DNA from: Borreliella garinii
Lineage (GTDB): Bacteria; Spirochaetota; Spirochaetia; Borreliales; Borreliaceae
Reading direction: 5' to 3'
Length of the DNA: 37,053 bases
Assembly (NCBI RefSeq): GCF_001922545.1
Contig: NZ_CP018746.1
Coordinates: 1 to 37,053 of the forward strand
Part shown: in pieces, positions 27,733 through 36,372 of the stretch
Layout: the number at the start of each line of letters is the position of its first letter
How positions within the stretch are numbered: the first letter of the stretch is position 1
Made by a program: the position numbers and the translations under genes
Notes under the pieces: generated by a model
What the model was told of the DNA's origin: nothing
What the model saw: only the letters and a program-made list of their open reading frames with translations
The model's database searches: none

Positions 27733-28047
27733 GCAACTTACTATAAAAAGTAAAAGTAAAAGAAATAATAAATAAAAAAGTAAAAAAGAATTAAAATATA
27801 ATGTGAATATAAATAAGCAAAAAAATAACTGCTTTGACTAGAATTGAAGAAATAGATAATAAAAAAATTTTAAACATTTGATAAAATTTAGGATTATCAA
27901 TAAAGAAAGTAAATTAAGTCCAACTTTTCAAAAACTTAATAATAAAAATAATTATTATTAAATTAATTTCTTCTCCTTAAAAGAAGATAATAAATTGCTA
28001 AGAATAAAATATGGCTTGAATAAATTAGAAAAGACTTTTTTACAATA
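27733..28047 (+). pseudogene. Decayed PF50 gene of the second partition cluster
   Basis: LSNLL at the start, then TFQKLNN and FSLKEDNKLLRIKYGLNKLEKTFL-like pieces match PF50 in order. Several stops are present. It lies directly after the PF57/62 relic, as in the live operon. Confidence 0.75.
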
Positions 28048-28078
28048 AAAAGCAAAAAAAAGCAGGAGTGATATATAA

Positions 28079-28527
28079 ATGGATAAAAAAGCAAATATTA
28101 CAACAATCGCAAATCTTAAAAGAGGTTTAAACAAAAGTGCATTATTTGATATTAATAATAAAATTCAAAGAATGAAAATTTTGTATGAAATTAAACAAAA
28201 AGAATTGTCTAAATATGATGATTTTGCTAATTTTAGTGATTTTATAAAATTTTTTGAAGTTGCAAAAAGCAAAGCTTATATATATTTAAAGATTTATGAA
28301 AAGGTTTTAGATAGCAAAGTATCCATTGATAAAATAAAGAAAGTGGGTTTAAAGAGAATATTAAAAGATATAGAAGGTAAAAATTCTTAAACGAAGATAT
28401 TTATAGTGCACCAGATATTAACGAAAGTATTTCTATTAGAATTTTAGTAAAAAATAAAGAATTATATGATTTTTGTAAACAAGACTCTACAAGATTGTAC
28501 TTTATTATTGAAAGAATTTATAAATAA
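28079..28527 (+). pseudogene. parA start fused to a PF49 gene, second partition cluster
   Basis: The frame at 28079-28390 begins like ParA (MDKKANITTIANLKRGLNKSAL against MDQKKPIIITLASLKGGVGKSSL), with the Walker A glycines already lost. After about 22 residues it jumps to PF49 (DINNKIQRMKILYEIKQKEL, SKAYIYLKIYEKVLDSKVSI). A stop and frameshift at about 28390 precede the PF49 C-terminal part (ISIRILVKNKELYDFCKQDS) to about 28527. The deletion removed nearly all of parA. A 103-residue hybrid could still be translated, with a ribosome site (AGGAGTG), so interference with the live PF49 cannot be excluded, but I infer a dead gene. Confidence 0.8.
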
Positions 28528-28536
28528 AAAAAGGAG

Positions 28537-28623
28537 ATTTTAACAAAGAATAACAAAGAATATTCCACCTATAATTTCTATGAAATTATAGGTGGAATAT
28601 TCTTTGTTATTCTTTGTTAAAAT
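28537..28623. repeat. 87-bp perfect palindrome (site 2)
   Basis: Arms 28537-28578 and 28582-28623 are exact 42-bp reverse complements around TAT. The centre carries the same CACCTATAATTTC core as 2528-2581 and 30311-30338, and the outer part has ACAAAGAATA-type repeats in each arm. It follows the dead PF49 gene. It would extrude a long cruciform or RNA hairpin; the role is unknown. Confidence 0.95.
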
Positions 28624-28639
28624 ACGAAGCTAGGCAAAT

Positions 28640-29035
28640 AAAAAGAAATTGTAATATTGATTTATTGTCATTGACTATATTAGCGTAATTACTACGTTGC
28701 AGAATAATACTCTTTGTTATGAGCAAGTTGCATTTTTGAGTCGCAATATACGTGTACTTGCTTTTTTTGAGTTTGAAATTTCAATAATAGTTCTGTCACA
28801 AGTTGCCAGAAGAGATGAGGTTAGGGATTCTGGTTTGTCAACTTTAGGAGAAAATCGGGCGCATTAGCAGGATGCTGATATTGTAATTTTTTACATCAAG
28901 AAAATAGTGGAATAAAGGGGAAGGTTTAGCTAAAATAAAAGTTATCGTTGATAAAAATAAACGTGGGGCGCTATTGGTATTACAACTATGGACTTTACAC
29001 CTAAGTTTGGTATGTTTAGAGATAGAAAGTAATGC
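28640..29035 (+). pseudogene. Relic of a DnaB-type replicative helicase
   Basis: Across shifting frames: YEQVAFLSRNIRVLA, EFEISIIVLSQVARRDEVRD, LSTLGENRAH, a stop, then QDADIVIFYIKK and VDKNKRGAIGITTMDF. This matches the C-terminal DnaB core in order (helicase motif 3 LSQ-R region and the E/QDAD-VIF region). At least two frameshifts and a stop make it inactive. It lies just before an intact bdr gene, the same pairing I recall for bbg32 (dnaB-like) and bbg33 (bdr) on lp28-2. Confidence 0.75.
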
Positions 29036-29178
29036 AAAAAAGTATTTGAACATTATTTACTTTTTTGTAAAATTTCTAAAATTTTTAAGTTTGAGTCTCT
29101 TGCCTTCGTCAATTTTGAAAATGTGCTGTTAATTTAGCCTTGATTTATGTTACAATGTGTTTAGCGGGTAAATAAATT

Positions 29179-29718
29179 ATGAAATCAGTGTTGACAATAA
29201 CAAATGTTAATGAAGAACAAATCTATAAAGAATTCTTGCGGCTGGGAATGGAACAACTAATAGCACAAGATTTGTCAAAAAGATATTATCACAATGAGCT
29301 TACATATAGAGATTTAGAAAATTTAGAAAAACAATTTGGAATAAAGTTTGATAATCTTGTTTCTAAGATTGATAGTGTAGAAAAGAATTTAAATACCAAG
29401 ATTGATAGTTTAGAAAAAAATTTAGATACCAAAATAGATGGTATAAAAAACGAATTTAATGCCAAAATAGATAGTTTAAATACTAAGATAGAAAATCTAA
29501 ATACTAAGATTGATAACGTAGAAAAGAATTTAAAACAAGATATGTCTAATTCGGCACAAGATCTAAAAAAAGATATTCAAATTAATAGCAAATTATTATT
29601 GGAAAAACTCAAGATAAGCAACAGAATAATAATTCTTATTACAGCATTAGTAGTTCCTATTGCTATATCTAGTATGGCAAATATTGTTATGTCGATAATT
29701 GGCAACTATCTCAAATAG
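29179..29718 (+). CDS. bdr: Bdr (Borrelia direct repeat) protein
   Basis: A 179-residue Bdr-family protein. The conserved N-terminus is present (EEQIYKEFLRLGMEQLIAQD, then LSKRYYHNELTYRDLENLEKQFGIKFD). The central part is built of repeating 7- and 11-residue units (KIDSVEKNLNTKIDSLEKNLD), a parallel coiled coil. The last about 30 residues are a hydrophobic membrane anchor (IIILITALVVPIA). Bdr proteins are inner-membrane proteins encoded on phage-like plasmids; their function is unknown. Slippage or recombination between the repeats is known to vary length in the family. It is intact here, following a dnaB relic. A second bdr scrap lies at 12211-12331. Confidence 0.93.
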   Translation: MKSVLTITNVNEEQIYKEFLRLGMEQLIAQDLSKRYYHNELTYRDLENLEKQFGIKFDNLVSKIDSVEKNLNTKIDSLEKNLDTKIDGIKNEFNAKIDSLNTKIENLNTKIDNVEKNLKQDMSNSAQDLKKDIQINSKLLLEKLKISNRIIILITALVVPIAISSMANIVMSIIGNYLK

Positions 29719-29734
29719 AAATCACAAAGAATTT

Positions 29735-30215
29735 TTTACCCATAATCAATTAAGAAAAAATATTTTAGATATAATTCGCTTTTGCAATTTGCTAGTATTT
29801 TTATAGATTCTTAGATGTTTTAGATTGACATTAATATATCATTTAAAGTATGTAAACCTTTGCAAGGTTCCTTTTAGGTAAAGAAATTTAAAATCAACTT
29901 TATAATAGTAAGTTTGGTTTCGATAGAGCTATTTAGGTAATGCTTTAGATTGCTCTGATTGATCTTTAAGAGTGAGAATGGCTTAATGTAATCAAGTTTT
30001 TGAGATAGATGTATAGTGGATGAGAGAATATGTTTGAATTTGTAAACCGTTGTTCAACGTATAAGAAAGTATATCGGATTTGAAATTGTAAGGAGGAGTT
30101 TTGATATTTTGATTTTTTAGATGAGTTAATGGAATTCCAGAAGCCATAATAATCCAAGTAATTGGTGATTAGTGCTAGAAGAATTTATAAGATGTTCATT
30201 AATTAGAATGAGGTT
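29735..30215 (-). pseudogene. Copy 3 of the unrecognised three-copy family, broken
   Basis: The minus strand matches copy 1 (160-1024) in its N-terminal region (SGIPLTHLKNQNIKTP, FKSDILSYTLNNGLQ near 30140-30050) and again in its C-terminal region (RFTYFKRYINVNLKHLRIYKN, TSKLQKRIISKIF, to about 29760), with the middle deleted and several stops. The preserved order of the two ends supports one ancestral gene. It runs toward the bdr gene. Confidence 0.6.
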
Positions 30216-30310
30216 CGTAATTTTTATCGGTTTTGACTGTTTGAAAGTCTGAATTTGGTGTATACATAGACTATTGTATTATGTTTTAATTTATTTTATA
30301 AATTCATCCT

Positions 30311-30338
30311 CACCTAAATTTCATAGAAATTATAGGTG
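30311..30338. repeat. Palindrome core (site 3)
   Basis: CACCTAAATTTC, ATA, GAAATTATAGGTG, as at 2541-2568. Its left flank (AAATTCATC) resembles site 1, while its right flank (GGAATATTCTTTGTTATT) equals the right arm of site 2. Outside the core its arms no longer pair. Confidence 0.8.
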
Positions 30339-30677
30339 GAATATTCTTTGTTATTTTTTTGATAAATATTATTAATTTATAATTATTTAATGTTAGACTT
30401 TTATTTATAGTGTTACCTTACCTTCTAGACTAGAAATATAGTAAATGTTAATAAGGTATTTCATTGTTTTACGCGAAAAAATCTAATAAAGTGTTGCTAA
30501 TTTAAAAGAAGGAGAAATAGTGCTATTTTATATAGCACTATAAATATAATAATTAATTATGAAAAGCATAGTTGATGGGATGGGCCTAAACTATACACAA
30601 AAGTTAGTAATAATAAATTGCCTAAATCTTGATCCAATAATAAACCTAAATTTCAATTTACTTACAAAACCAAACGT

Positions 30678-31862
30678 TTACTTGTTCTCAAGATGTTTTT
30701 CTGCAAATTTAACACTAGGAGAATTAAAATTGACTGCCGAGTTTGCTGCTTCTCCTTTAGCCTTAATAGTCTTAGCTATTGTTGTTAAGCCTTCATTAAT
30801 AGCTTTTAGTACCAACCGAGATAAAGCATCAACAGTTTTATTGGCAGCATTTTTAACAAGAGCTCTGATAGCATCACCATCACCACTTGGTTCTCGACCC
30901 ATTTTCACAGCAAACTTTCCGTTTTTAGCCATTCCCCTCAAAACAATAGCGGCTGCAATCTGAGTATCTTTTTCCATATTGCCCGTGAATGCAGTAGCAT
31001 CCAAATTGTCATCTCCCCCAATGGCAGCTTCAATCGGATTTGTAGCTTCATTGGCATTCTTTCCCTCTGGTACCTCACCACTTTCAACAGTCTTGGCAGC
31101 AGCAACAATAGCTCCTAATATCTGCTTCCCACTAGCATTTTTAACAGCCTCAGCAGCCTTCTTAATATTCTCTGGATTAGCTCCACCTCCAATCTCATCA
31201 GGTGGAATAACACCACTATCAATAACTTTACCACCCTGATCACCCTGTTTCCCAGAGAACATCTTGCCCGCTTCCTTATTGTTACTATCGATGCTTGACT
31301 TTGTAGCTTTATCACCTTCAGCTTTTAATTCATCAGCAATACCGGCCGCCTCAACAATCTTCTTTATTCCTTTAGCAATCTCGACAACACTTTTTACATC
31401 AGCTTTGGTTGCTACATTACCACTACTCTTAACCTCGACAACTTCTCCCATAGCTTCAGTTGCAGTTTCGGCTACAGTCTCAACAATAGTATTAGCAGCA
31501 TTTATCATTTTCCCTATCATATCGTTAATTTTACTTATTTCATTATCAACAGGGTTTACTGTGCTATTATCTTCTTTAGCAGTATCAGTATTATTTTCCT
31601 CTGTTGTCTTAACACTTTCTTCACTAATTAATTTAGCAAATTTATCTTTGGCTTTATTTAATGTTTTAGCCATGCTATTAAAATAATTTTTTACCTCAGA
31701 TTTTTTTGGGTTTGGGTTAAGGCTTGGAAAGCCATCAATCAACCCATCAAATGAGGTAAATTTTGGGGTTTGGATTGAATTAATAGCTTTTCTAGTATCG
31801 CTTTTACAATTGATAAAAACAAGAAAAACTATTGTAAAAATTGCACTTGATATTTTTTTCAT
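30678..31862 (-). CDS. VlsE-family surface lipoprotein
   Basis: An intact 394-residue protein, close to VlsE of B. burgdorferi: signal MKKISSAI and VFINCKSD with cysteine 19, PKKSEVKNYFNSMAKTLNKA, the alternating variable and invariable central region (GIKKIVEAAG, EAGKMFSGK, GKQILGAIV, NPIEAAIGG), and the invariable-region-6-like MEKDTQIAAAIVLRGMAKNG (C6 epitope region), then a helical C-terminus. AAGGA lies before ATG. In strain B31 vlsE sits next to a telomere beside a long silent-cassette array; here the gene is internal and no array is seen, so it may be a stable paralogue. VlsE-type proteins are antigenically variable outer-surface lipoproteins used for persistence. Confidence 0.92.
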   Translation of the reverse strand: MKKISSAIFTIVFLVFINCKSDTRKAINSIQTPKFTSFDGLIDGFPSLNPNPKKSEVKNYFNSMAKTLNKAKDKFAKLISEESVKTTEENNTDTAKEDNSTVNPVDNEISKINDMIGKMINAANTIVETVAETATEAMGEVVEVKSSGNVATKADVKSVVEIAKGIKKIVEAAGIADELKAEGDKATKSSIDSNNKEAGKMFSGKQGDQGGKVIDSGVIPPDEIGGGANPENIKKAAEAVKNASGKQILGAIVAAAKTVESGEVPEGKNANEATNPIEAAIGGDDNLDATAFTGNMEKDTQIAAAIVLRGMAKNGKFAVKMGREPSGDGDAIRALVKNAANKTVDALSRLVLKAINEGLTTIAKTIKAKGEAANSAVNFNSPSVKFAEKHLENK

Positions 31863-32194
31863 ATAGTATCCTTAATAAAAAGTATAAGAATATCATCTTA
31901 ACTTAAAATTGGTGATTTAGCAAGTTTATTGGCTATATAAAAGACATACATAATAATTTAAGAACTCTTTAAGAGAAAAGAATATAAATAAACAAGTTAC
32001 ACATGTAAACGCTTACTTTAGAAAAGTATATTTTTTTATTTCTCCTTTTTAGACTGCTGTAGTTAACTTTTACTAACCAGTTCTTTTTTTTTCTGATAGA
32101 ATTACCATGTAAATTAAGTATATATGTTTTTGTCAAATGTGGTGAGTAAATGATGTCTTATATCTCCCCCAAAATATAATGTTGTAAGGATACC
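31863..32194. other. Upstream region of the second VlsE-type gene
   Basis: Contains only a weak promoter-like TTTTAA-N16-TATACT on the minus strand near 31880-31910. I see no gene and no long inverted repeat of the sort described upstream of vlsE in B31. Confidence 0.4.
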
Positions 32195-32570
32195 TATTAT
32201 TATTTTTAATACCAATAGAAGGCCTTAATTATTTCAGTTATCATCTGAGGTTTGAAAATTACTTTGGATTTCAGTTAACTTATGATTCAAATCCCCAATT
32301 TCTTTCTCTATAGATGAAAAGGATCTAAATATAACTGTGTGTTTTTTCTATTTTATCCAAAATTAGTATCCCTTATAAATAAATTACTTTGACTATGAAA
32401 TTTTTCTTGCATATTTCCAAACAAATTATAAAGTTTATAATATTTTTCTTTGAATTTAATAATTTCTTTACCTGTATTAGAATTACTAATAAGATTTTGT
32501 GTAACTTTAGCTTTCAAAAGATTGCTTTTAGTACTGAATCATATTTTCTTTACTTCTAACAAGTTCTGTA
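32195..32570 (-). pseudogene. Relic of a paralogue of the 7363 lipoprotein
   Basis: The minus strand reads VTQNLISNSNTGKEIIKFKEK, then YYKLYNLFGNMQEKFHSQSN and, after a stop and frameshift, SSIEKEIGDLNHKLTEIQSNF. These match ATQSLIGDSNMGKEIAKLKKE, YDQLNNLFWDMQQKFHNQKD and SSIEKKIKNLNHKLNEIQSNF of the protein at 7363-8481. Neither the signal nor the C-terminus remains. Confidence 0.75.
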
Positions 32571-32609
32571 GTATTTTATTGGGTTTTTGTTGGATATATA
32601 AATTTTAGC

Positions 32610-33830
32610 AGAGAAGGGATGGAAAAGAGTTTTGTCAGTTCGACTGGACATATTCAAATTGCTAAAGAAAACCATTTTAATCCTAAATTTAGCAGTCTTA
32701 AGGGGGAGTTGTTGCTTGAAGAAAAAGATATTAATTTTATACGAGATGAAATAATTAGTTATGATAGATTACAATCTAATAATTTAATATTTAATTTTGA
32801 TGGGCTTCTTGGAAATTCTTCAACAAGTAATCCAGTTTTTAAATTTGTCTATTAAGAACCTAGATATAATTACAATCAGTCTGTCTTTGCTGGGGGAGGG
32901 CTATTTTTCATGATTCTAATGCAGGTGAATTTTTACTTGGGAGTCATTTAGCTGCTTCATTTGGTATAGAAAAAATAATTGAAACCAGTTCTATTTTATA
33001 CTAATGACAAATTTGTTAGGAAAAGGTTTGAATTTTTAAAATATTAAAGTTGCTGGAATTATAAAATTCCCATTTTCAACAGCAGATAATATCTTTGCAA
33101 TTACTATCTATTAAGACTTTAAAAAACTTATTTGTATTTGAGTGTAGGGAGGCACACGTGATCCAAGTGTTTTTAAAGGATAGTTCTACTTTAGGGACTT
33201 TTAAAAAATAAATTAGATAATTTTAAAAAAATAAGGGGATTTTATTTGATTATAATGACTGATTTGAAATTAATTCCTACTTTAAATCTCTGTTTTAGGA
33301 ATCACTAGAACAACATTTGTTTTTATATTGTTCTTAGTATCTCTTCTTATATTCATTGAATTTTTCCAGATAATGAGACAGCATTAAGTATTAAACGTAC
33401 TAGAGTACTGGGTACGTTAATAGCAATTGGCTTAACCAAATTATAACTTTTTTACTCATTATTTTTAGAGATTATCATTATATTTGTCATAAATATCTTT
33501 ATAGGAGTAATATTGGCTTATTTGGGCTTATTTTGCTAAACTTTTTATTCGTTTTAGAAAATTAATTTCATGCCTTTAGGGGCTATTCAGAAACGTATTA
33601 CACTAACATATTTTATTATGCTAGTGATATAATATAATACAATACGTTTTAATTTTTATGTTGGTTCTTGCTATTTTTTCTTCTGTTTTACCATTTATTA
33701 AAGCAAGTAAAAAATCAATAGTGTTAAGAAAGATGGGTTGTCAATTTATTTTATAAATTCTTTAAACAAAGAGAAAAATGGATTGATTAATTTCCATTAA
33801 GAGATGGAGGCGCGTTTTTAGGAATGTTTT
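32610..33830 (+). pseudogene. Decayed ABC-transporter permease (MacB/LolC-E type)
   Basis: A 78-residue open piece (32619-32855) has the periplasmic-domain start of this family (SSTGHIQIAKENHFNP). After a stop come GSHLAASFGIEK near 32940-32970, VAGIIKFPFSTADN near 33050-33090, and later the conserved C-terminal permease segment ERTR-like IKRTRVLGTLIAIGLTK near 33395-33445 and hydrophobic pieces to about 33560. The order fits one FtsX-fold permease of lipoprotein export (LolC/E) or MacB type, with the N-terminal membrane helix missing and many stops. Such genes are normally chromosomal in Borrelia, so capture by the plasmid is inferred. It runs into the duplicated segment. Confidence 0.65.
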
Positions 33831-34432
33831 ATGGGTTTGAAAAGATTTAAGGTTTGTTGTGATGCTTTCATAAACCGAGATTAAATAGAATCCTTATTTT
33901 AGGATATCCTAAAATAAGAATATTTTTTTATACAATACAAATTTCTTAATAAGAAAAGAGAAATCATTTTAATTTTACACTTTTTTTCCTAAAAACAATT
34001 TCAAATATTTTTTTATTTTTTGAAACTGTTGATCAATATTGGGAATAGGATCATCAAAGCAATTGTGTTCCTCATTATCAGAATAAATATGCGTATCCTG
34101 ATCAAACAATAAAAGATTTACTAGGTGCGGGGGATCCTCAATGCAAAGATAAAATAAAAAAACTCGATTTAGAATGAATTATTATTAACCATTATTTTAA
34201 TTTTGAAGAACAAGTTAAGTAATTCTTTAGATTTTTTAGAGCTCAAACTTAACAAAATCGTCAAAAATTTTTTTATCATAGTTTTCAAATAATGGCGTAA
34301 GATGATTTAAATAATCCTTATTCAATTTATAGATGATATTTTTCATATCACTCAAAATATAATGCTCAACTGCGTTCAATTTCAAACCAAAGAGTGTGTC
34401 TTTTTTAGTAAAAAATCATTATGTTGTATTTC
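33820..34432. repeat. Duplicated segment, copy B (partner at 5725-6513)
   Basis: Matches copy A in the same orientation from about 33845, shorter by roughly 190 bp internally. It ends just after TTTTTTAGTAAAAAATCATTATG with only the first bases of the pfs-fused part, so the pfs fragment itself is absent here. Confidence 0.75.
33985..34320 (-). pseudogene. Degenerate conserved gene in duplicated segment copy B
   Basis: The minus strand reads NHLTPLFENYDKKIFDDFVKF, then stops, then LFYLCIEDPPHLVNLLLFDQD, THIYSDNEEHNCFDD and PNIDQQFQKIKKYLKLFLGKK, which completes the C-terminus lacking in copy A. Comparison of the two copies rebuilds an acidic soluble protein of about 110-120 residues. The product is unrecognised and both copies are broken. 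Confidence 0.55.
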
Positions 34433-34578
34433 AAAAATTTCATACTTTTTGTGTTAGAAAAATTAGTTTAATATCAAAAAAACACAATATTTCTTGTCAA
34501 TTTTTTTATTACTTTGAGAGATGTTTTTTTTAAAAAAAATAGAAATATCTCTTAATACGAGATTGAATATGTATTTTT

Positions 34579-34614
34579 TTTTATGATTTTGTTACCCCCT
34601 AAAAGGGAAATATT
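34579..34614. repeat. Short dispersed repeat, copy 2 of 3
   Basis: TTATGATTTTGTTACCCCCT, AAAAGGGAAATATT, as at 12098-12177. The CCAATACC part is absent. Confidence 0.6.
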
Positions 34615-34681
34615 GGATAATGTGAATTTTTGAAAACCGAGCTGAAAATAATGTCATATTGGATCTTATGGTGGTGAAAAC

Positions 34682-34719
34682 AAAACACCATATATTTATA
34701 ATACAATATATGGTGTTTT
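34682..34719. terminator. Terminator after the PFam54 gene
   Basis: AAAACACCATATAT and its reverse complement flank a 10-base loop. It lies 45 bp beyond the minus-strand stop at 34765, with A/T tails on both sides. Confidence 0.8.
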
Positions 34720-34764
34720 TATAAAAAAACAGCTTTAATTAAAAGTGTAATTTCTTTCCAAGAA

Positions 34765-35548
34765 TTAATAGACTTTATTTGGTTGATAAAGAGAAATATG
34801 GTAGTATTTATCTTTTATGTGATTTGCTAGATTTTTTAGATTGGTTTTAAGGTTGTTGAAATCTTTACTATAAGCGTCAATGGTTGCGTTTAATGTTTTT
34901 GCAAAATTTTGCTTTGTCTTTAAACTATGTTCCCTATCTTGTAGTAGCTCTTCGGCTTTTTTTTTGCTTATATTTTGTATTTTTATTGAATGTATTTTTT
35001 CTATTTGAAGCTGAATATCTCTAGATGTTTCAAGAAATATACGAGCTATTTTTCGGTTTTGATCATCATTGTCAAGTTTTTTAAGAATTTCTTTTAATAG
35101 CAATATTTTTTCTTTTTCGTAATTTAAGGATGAGTAAATTATTCTTTTTAATATCATTTTTGTAATGTTCATAAAAACCTCATCTTTTTGAAGTTTAAAA
35201 GTTTCTAGGAAATCAGATTGTGCATCAATATTAGCTATTTGTATATCTTCTTGTTTTTTTTGATCTTTCAGATCTTTATCAATTTTTTCTAATTTTGAGA
35301 GTAAGATTTTTTCTTGAGGCTTTTGATTTGAATATTTTGGATTTTGAGATTCATTTTTAAGATCTTGATTATTTTCTACTAGATTTTTTGAATTAGTACG
35401 GCTTTTTGTTTTTTTTAGATTTCTAGGATTGGTATGGCTCTTTAGCTTGTTTGGATTAACGTTGTCAAGAGGTGTACATGATATACAAATTGATGTTAAT
35501 ATTGCTGTAATAATTTTAAGCTTACTGATATTTGATTTTTTTTTTCAA
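34765..35548 (-). pseudogene. PFam54-like lipoprotein, start out of frame at an A10 tract
   Basis: The reading frame is open from 35544 to 34765 and encodes a lipoprotein of about 260 residues: SKLKIITAILTSICISC with the lipid-carrying cysteine, a charged tether, then the helical domain (IYSSLNYEKEKILLLKEILKK, LETSRDIQLQIEKI, SKDFNNLKTNLKNLANHIKDK) typical of PFam54 proteins (BBA64, BBI36/38/39, BBJ41). Translation should start at TTG 35548 after AGGAG, but the ten A at 35536-35545 put the start one base out of frame and a TGA lies in the mature frame. With nine A the gene would be complete. This is either a sequencing error in a homopolymer or real on/off slippage. PFam54 members include complement-binding outer-surface proteins. 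The first in-frame ATG (35172) would yield a protein without a signal. Confidence 0.75.
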
Positions 35549-35579
35549 AACATTCTCCTTTTTATATTAAATGTAGTAT

Positions 35580-36372
35580 TTATTAATTTAAATATAAATA
35601 TATAATATAATAATTTAATATTATTTTCAAGTAATATTAAAAATTATTTGATATTAAAAATTTAATTTCTACTTCGTGTTTTTAGTTTGAGCCTGGTTGG
35701 CTTATATGAATAAAAAAAAGAGAAAAATTAACTTCTTTTTTAAAGAATATTAAGCACAGAATATTAATTTTTTGTTTAGATTAATCGGTTTGATTTAGTA
35801 GATAAAGAGTTTCTTAGTATATGGTTGCAGATTTTTTCATTGGTTTCGAGTATTATTTTTTTGTTTAGAGTGCTTGTTAACAATATTATTAAAAGTTTTT
35901 TTATCTTTTAGTAAAGATATACTAGAAATGTCTATATTGATTGTATGATAGCACTTTGCTAAGTGAGGTTTTTAGTAATATTAAAACTCGCAAGTATTTA
36001 TTAATTTAGGAAATTTTTAAATTTTATATGCTTATTGCAGAAATGACAAAAATTTTTATTTTAATGAAATTAGTTAATATCAAAATTTAAAGTTAGTTCT
36101 TAGCCCTCCTATAAGTAGTACCAACTTGGCTGTACAAAGATCCATACTGATTAATTTAATTTTTTTAAAAAACTATGAATTTGTAAGAAAAGCTAAATAA
36201 GATATTTATGTTGGATTTTATAACTTAAATTGGAACCTTTATTGAAGTTATTATGATTTTTCTAAAAGAAATAACAAAATTATTAACAAACATATGCTGA
36301 TATTTCGATATCATTGTAGAAGAAATAGTTTTAGTAAAAATTAATTAGTACAATTATGTAATTGTTATTTAA
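35580..36372. other. Non-coding interval before the right-end tnpB relic
   Basis: No gene recognised. Short coding-like pieces occur on the + strand near 36105-36210 (SPPISSTNLAVQRSILINLI, then NYEFVRKAK) but cannot be assigned. The part next to 35580 is the AT-rich promoter region of the PFam54 gene. Confidence 0.45.

Noticed and set aside
28537-28623. Long palindrome considered as an unresolved replicated telomere
   Set aside because: It lacks the TTTAGTATAT box found at both ends, and its core recurs at two other sites in the window.
30559-31686. Several + strand open frames rich in A, S, L and T
   Set aside because: They lie opposite the VlsE-type gene at 30678-31862 and reflect its alanine-rich codons, with no ribosome sites or family features of their own.
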